From the NCBI RefSeq assembly GCF_040783975.1, contig NZ_CP160631.1, forward strand, positions 310,001 through 374,000: DNA of 64,000 nt, written 5' to 3'. Below the pieces are notes generated by a model. That model was not told the origin of the DNA, ran no database searches, and saw only the letters and a list, made by a program, of their open reading frames with translations. The position numbers and the translations under genes are program-made. The stretch is from Pantoea sp. Ep11b (GTDB taxonomy: Bacteria > Pseudomonadota > Gammaproteobacteria > Enterobacterales > Enterobacteriaceae). Shown piece after piece: positions 61,578 to 64,000 of this stretch. Position 1 is the stretch's first letter. Each line of letters starts with the position of its first letter.

Positions 61578-62213
61578 TTGTCTGAACTGAATTATCACGT
61601 TACCCACTTTGTCATGAGCGCGCCGGATATCCGTCATCTGCCTGCCGATACCGGAATTGAAGTGGCTTTCGCTGGCCGCTCAAACGCGGGAAAATCGAGT
61701 GCGCTGAATACGTTAACCAATCAGAAAGGTCTGGCGCGTACCAGTAAAACGCCGGGACGTACGCAGCTGATTAACCTGTTTGAAGTCAAAGAGGGCAAGC
61801 GTCTGGTCGACCTGCCTGGCTACGGCTATGCCGAAGTCCCGGAAGAGATGAAGCTGAAGTGGCAACGTGCGCTAGGGGAATACCTGCAAAAACGTCAGGC
61901 ACTGAAAGGACTGGTCGTGCTGATGGATATCCGCCACCCACTCAAGGATCTCGACCGCCAGATGATTCAGTGGTCAGTGGAAAGCGGCATACCGGTACTG
62001 GTGCTGCTCACCAAAGCCGATAAACTCGCCTCGGGTGCCCGTAAAGCCCAGCTGAATGTTGTGCGTGAAGCGGCGCTCGGCTTTGCCGGAGATGTACAGG
62101 TCGAGCTCTTCTCATCGCTGAAGAAAATTGGCGTGGATAAAGTGCGTCAGAAGCTGGACAGCTGGTTTAACACGCTTGAACCGGCTTATGAGGATCAGGA
62201 CGCCGAAGAGTAA
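61578..62213 (+). CDS. engB: Ribosome biogenesis GTPase EngB (YsxC/YihA)
   Basis: 211 aa from a TTG start (GGAG upstream; E. coli 210 aa). Essential GTPase of late 50S assembly. G1 GRSNAGKSS (about residues 33-41), G2 [10 protein letters not shown]3 [11 protein letters not shown]4 TKAD, G5 FSSLKK. The next gene is Spot 42, convergent, and csrC lies upstream, as in E. coli. Confidence 0.96.
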   Translation: MSELNYHVTHFVMSAPDIRHLPADTGIEVAFAGRSNAGKSSALNTLTNQKGLARTSKTPGRTQLINLFEVKEGKRLVDLPGYGYAEVPEEMKLKWQRALGEYLQKRQALKGLVVLMDIRHPLKDLDRQMIQWSVESGIPVLVLLTKADKLASGARKAQLNVVREAALGFAGDVQVELFSSLKKIGVDKVRQKLDSWFNTLEPAYEDQDAEE

Positions 62214-62254
62214 GGCACTGCCCCGCGCTGCTGAAGCGACGCGGTGAAAAGCCC

Positions 62255-62363
62255 AATAAAAAACGCCCCAGTCACAGAATGACTGGGGCGGCTAAATTCA
62301 GCCAAATCCGATTACGTGAAGTAAAAGGTCTGAAAGATAGAACATCTTACCTCTGTACCCTAC
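62255..62363 (-). ncRNA. spf: Spot 42 small RNA
   Basis: 109 nt, the E. coli length, between engB and polA. The 5' part from GTAGGGTACAGAGG through the unstructured seed regions and ATCGGATTTGGCTGAAT is almost unchanged from E. coli; only the terminator stem sequence (CCCCAGTCA/TGACTGGGG) and its loop differ. Hfq-dependent RNA that represses secondary carbon metabolism (galK and others) when cAMP-CRP is low. Ends in a T6 terminator. Confidence 0.97.
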
Positions 62364-62370
62364 GCGACGA

Positions 62371-62399
62371 ACTTTACCTGATTTTCTGTGCGTGACAAA
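62371..62399 (-). promoter_or_regulatory. Promoter of spf
   Basis: Minus strand -35 TTTGTC (62399-62394), 17-bp spacer, -10 TAAAGT (62376-62371), 7 bp before the RNA start. A weak CRP-like half-site (TTTGATG) lies about 55 bp upstream of the start. The rest of the polA-spf gap (to 62629) is AT-rich without a gene. Confidence 0.6.
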
Positions 62400-62629
62400 G
62401 GCTTTTTTGTTGCTTACTTACATCAAAAAGGACTTTTTTTACCATGCTCGTCACAGAATTAGCGTTGCGATGTAGTTAAATGACGAGAAAAATGTTTAGC
62501 CGATAGGCAGTTAGAAAACCACTCGTGTGTCATACCAGCCTTCGCTCAGCTAAACCGGTTAACCCAACGATTTTCTTATACCTGAGTCCGGGTCGATCCC
62601 TCTCATCTGAACCGACCCGCAGCAGGCAA

Positions 62630-64000
62630 TCAGTGGGCTTCGTCCCAGTTATCGCCCACGCCGACTTCCACCAGCAGCGGCACGTCGAGCCGCACGCTGC
62701 CTTCCATCAGCGCCTGGATTTTCTGGCTGGCCTCTTCAACCGCTTCCGCTTTGACCTCGAAGACCAGTTCATCATGAACCTGCATGATCATTCTGACGGT
62801 GTCATCGTTTTGCTGCTCAAGCCACGCATCAACAGCAATCATTGCCCGTTTGATGATATCTGCTGCCGTTCCCTGCATCGGCGCATTGATCGCGGCACGT
62901 TCGGCGGCTTTACGGCGAATGGCGTTGCCCGATTTAATATCGGGCAGCCAGAGCCGGCGGCCTTCCAGTGTTTCGACATAGCCTTTACTCGCCGCCAGCT
63001 GACGGGTGTTCTCCATATAGCGCAGTACGCCAGGATAACGTTCGAAGTAGAGATCCATATACTTCTTCGCTTCGCCCGCCCCGATATTCAGCTGACGTGA
63101 CAGGCCAAAGGCGCTCATCCCATAGATCAGACCAAAGTTGATCGCCTTGGCACTGCGACGCTGTTCACCGCTGACCTTCTCCAGCGGCACCCCGAACACT
63201 TCCGATGCTGTGGCGCGGTGAATATCTTCGCCCTGAGCAAACGCGTCCAGTAACCCTTTGTCCTGGGAAAGGTGCGCCATAATACGCAGTTCGATCTGCG
63301 AATAGTCCGCAGCCACGATGCGATAACCTTTCGCCGCCACAAAGGCCTGACGAATCCGCCGCCCTTCATCATTGCGAACCGGAATGTTCTGCAGGTTTGG
63401 ATCGGCTGAAGAGAGACGCCCGGTCGCGGTCACGGCCTGATGATACGAGGTGTGCACGCGCCCGCTTATCGGATTGATCATCTGCGGCAACTTATCCGTA
63501 TAGGTCGATTTCAGCTTGGATAAACCGCGATGCTCCAGGATCACTTTTGGCAGCGGATAATCGAGTGCCAGCTCAGCCAGCACCTCTTCACTGGTGGAAG
63601 GCGCACCACCCGGGGTTTTCTTAGTCGGTTTGATGCCCTGTTTTTCAAACAGGATCACCTGGAGCTGTTTGGTGGAGGAGAGATTGAAGGGTTCGCCCGC
63701 CAGCTCATGCGCTTTTAACTCCAGTTCTGCCAGGCGTGCCGTCAGCTCTTTCGAGTGTTGCGCCAGTATGCCCTGATCGATCAATACGCCATTACGCTCT
63801 ATCCGGGAGATCACGGTCAGCAGCGGCATCTCGATCTGCTCGAAAACGTTCTTCGGCCCCGCTTCTTTCTCCAGCTCTGGCCACATCTTCAGATGCAGCT
63901 GCAGGGTGACATCGGCATCTTCAGCCGCATAGTGCGAAGCCTGTTCCAGTGCAATCTGGTTGAAGGTCAGCTGATTTTTGCCTTTGCCGGCGATCTCCTG
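62630..64000 (-). CDS. polA: DNA polymerase I, C-terminal part (5' end outside window)
   Basis: 456 residues to the stop; the frame stays open to the window edge. It contains the end of the 3'-5' exonuclease domain ([22 protein letters not shown]) and the whole polymerase domain: [17 protein letters not shown], motif [15 protein letters not shown], the O-helix region [16 protein letters not shown], and motif [10 protein letters not shown], ending [11 protein letters not shown]. The 5' nuclease domain is beyond 64000. Gap repair and Okazaki-fragment processing. spf follows downstream on the same strand. Confidence 0.97.
   Translation of the reverse strand, partial: QEIAGKGKNQLTFNQIALEQASHYAAEDADVTLQLHLKMWPELEKEAGPKNVFEQIEMPLLTVISRIERNGVLIDQGILAQHSKELTARLAELELKAHELAGEPFNLSSTKQLQVILFEKQGIKPTKKTPGGAPSTSEEVLAELALDYPLPKVILEHRGLSKLKSTYTDKLPQMINPISGRVHTSYHQAVTATGRLSSADPNLQNIPVRNDEGRRIRQAFVAAKGYRIVAADYSQIELRIMAHLSQDKGLLDAFAQGEDIHRATASEVFGVPLEKVSGEQRRSAKAINFGLIYGMSAFGLSRQLNIGAGEAKKYMDLYFERYPGVLRYMENTRQLAASKGYVETLEGRRLWLPDIKSGNAIRRKAAERAAINAPMQGTAADIIKRAMIAVDAWLEQQNDDTVRMIMQVHDELVFEVKAEAVEEASQKIQALMEGSVRLDVPLLVEVGVGDNWDEAH

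Overview
The window is a stretch of enterobacterial chromosome, dense with genes on both strands and with no insertion sequence, prophage, tRNA, rRNA or CRISPR array that I can see. Almost every protein matches the E. coli K-12 protein of the same locus closely, and the order cpxRA - cysE/gpsA/secB - waa cluster - coaD - mutM - rpmGB - dut - pyrE - yicC - gmk/rpoZ/spoT/recG - xanP - typA - glnALG - hemN - yihI - csrC - engB - spf - polA is the backbone around E. coli 82-87 min. It differs from E. coli: gpmM and gltS are absent from their usual places, the LPS core genes are of the WabG/WaaE type, and the yicC-yicG interval carries other cargo. This suggests Erwiniaceae, with Pantoea as my best guess (inference, not shown directly).

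Region 1 (1-7753): the end of cpxR and all of cpxA (envelope stress), trmL, then the leftward yibN-grxC-secB-gpsA-cysE block (rhodanese, glutaredoxin, export chaperone, glycerol-3-phosphate, serine acetyltransferase), then rightward envC-yibQ (cell separation). Region 2 (7858-23711): envelope sugar genes. Two glycosyltransferase-like genes precede leftward kbl-tdh. Then hldD-waaF-waaC-GT9-GT8, a GT2 gene, waaQ-wabG-like, waaA-waaE-coaD build heptose precursor, Kdo, inner core and outer core. No O-antigen ligase and no heptose kinase are visible.

Region 3 (23708-32713): mutM, rpmG/rpmB, radC, coaBC-dut, slmA, the rph-pyrE pair with a classic pyrE attenuator, a NupC-type nucleoside transporter, a DUF3574 lipoprotein and yicC. 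Region 4 (32714-37753) is the only accessory-looking part. It holds an LpxP-like lipid A acyltransferase with an unusual leader, a D-threonine aldolase-like enzyme, a small SRPBCC-like protein, an AT-rich 770-bp stretch with small ORFs and an RfaH ops-like element, and a half-length polysaccharide flippase.

Region 5 (37754-54407): yicG, ligB, the gmk-rpoZ-spoT-trmH-recG series (guanylate and (p)ppGpp metabolism, RNA polymerase omega, tRNA methylation, fork repair), xanP, yicH, then leftward typA-yihX-yihY-dtd-fabY. Region 6 (54408-64000): glnA-glnL-glnG with a sigma-54 promoter and NtrC sites, hemN with an unlisted 58-aa membrane ORF just upstream, yihI, the CsrC-type sRNA, engB, Spot 42 RNA, and the C-terminal part of polA running off the window end.
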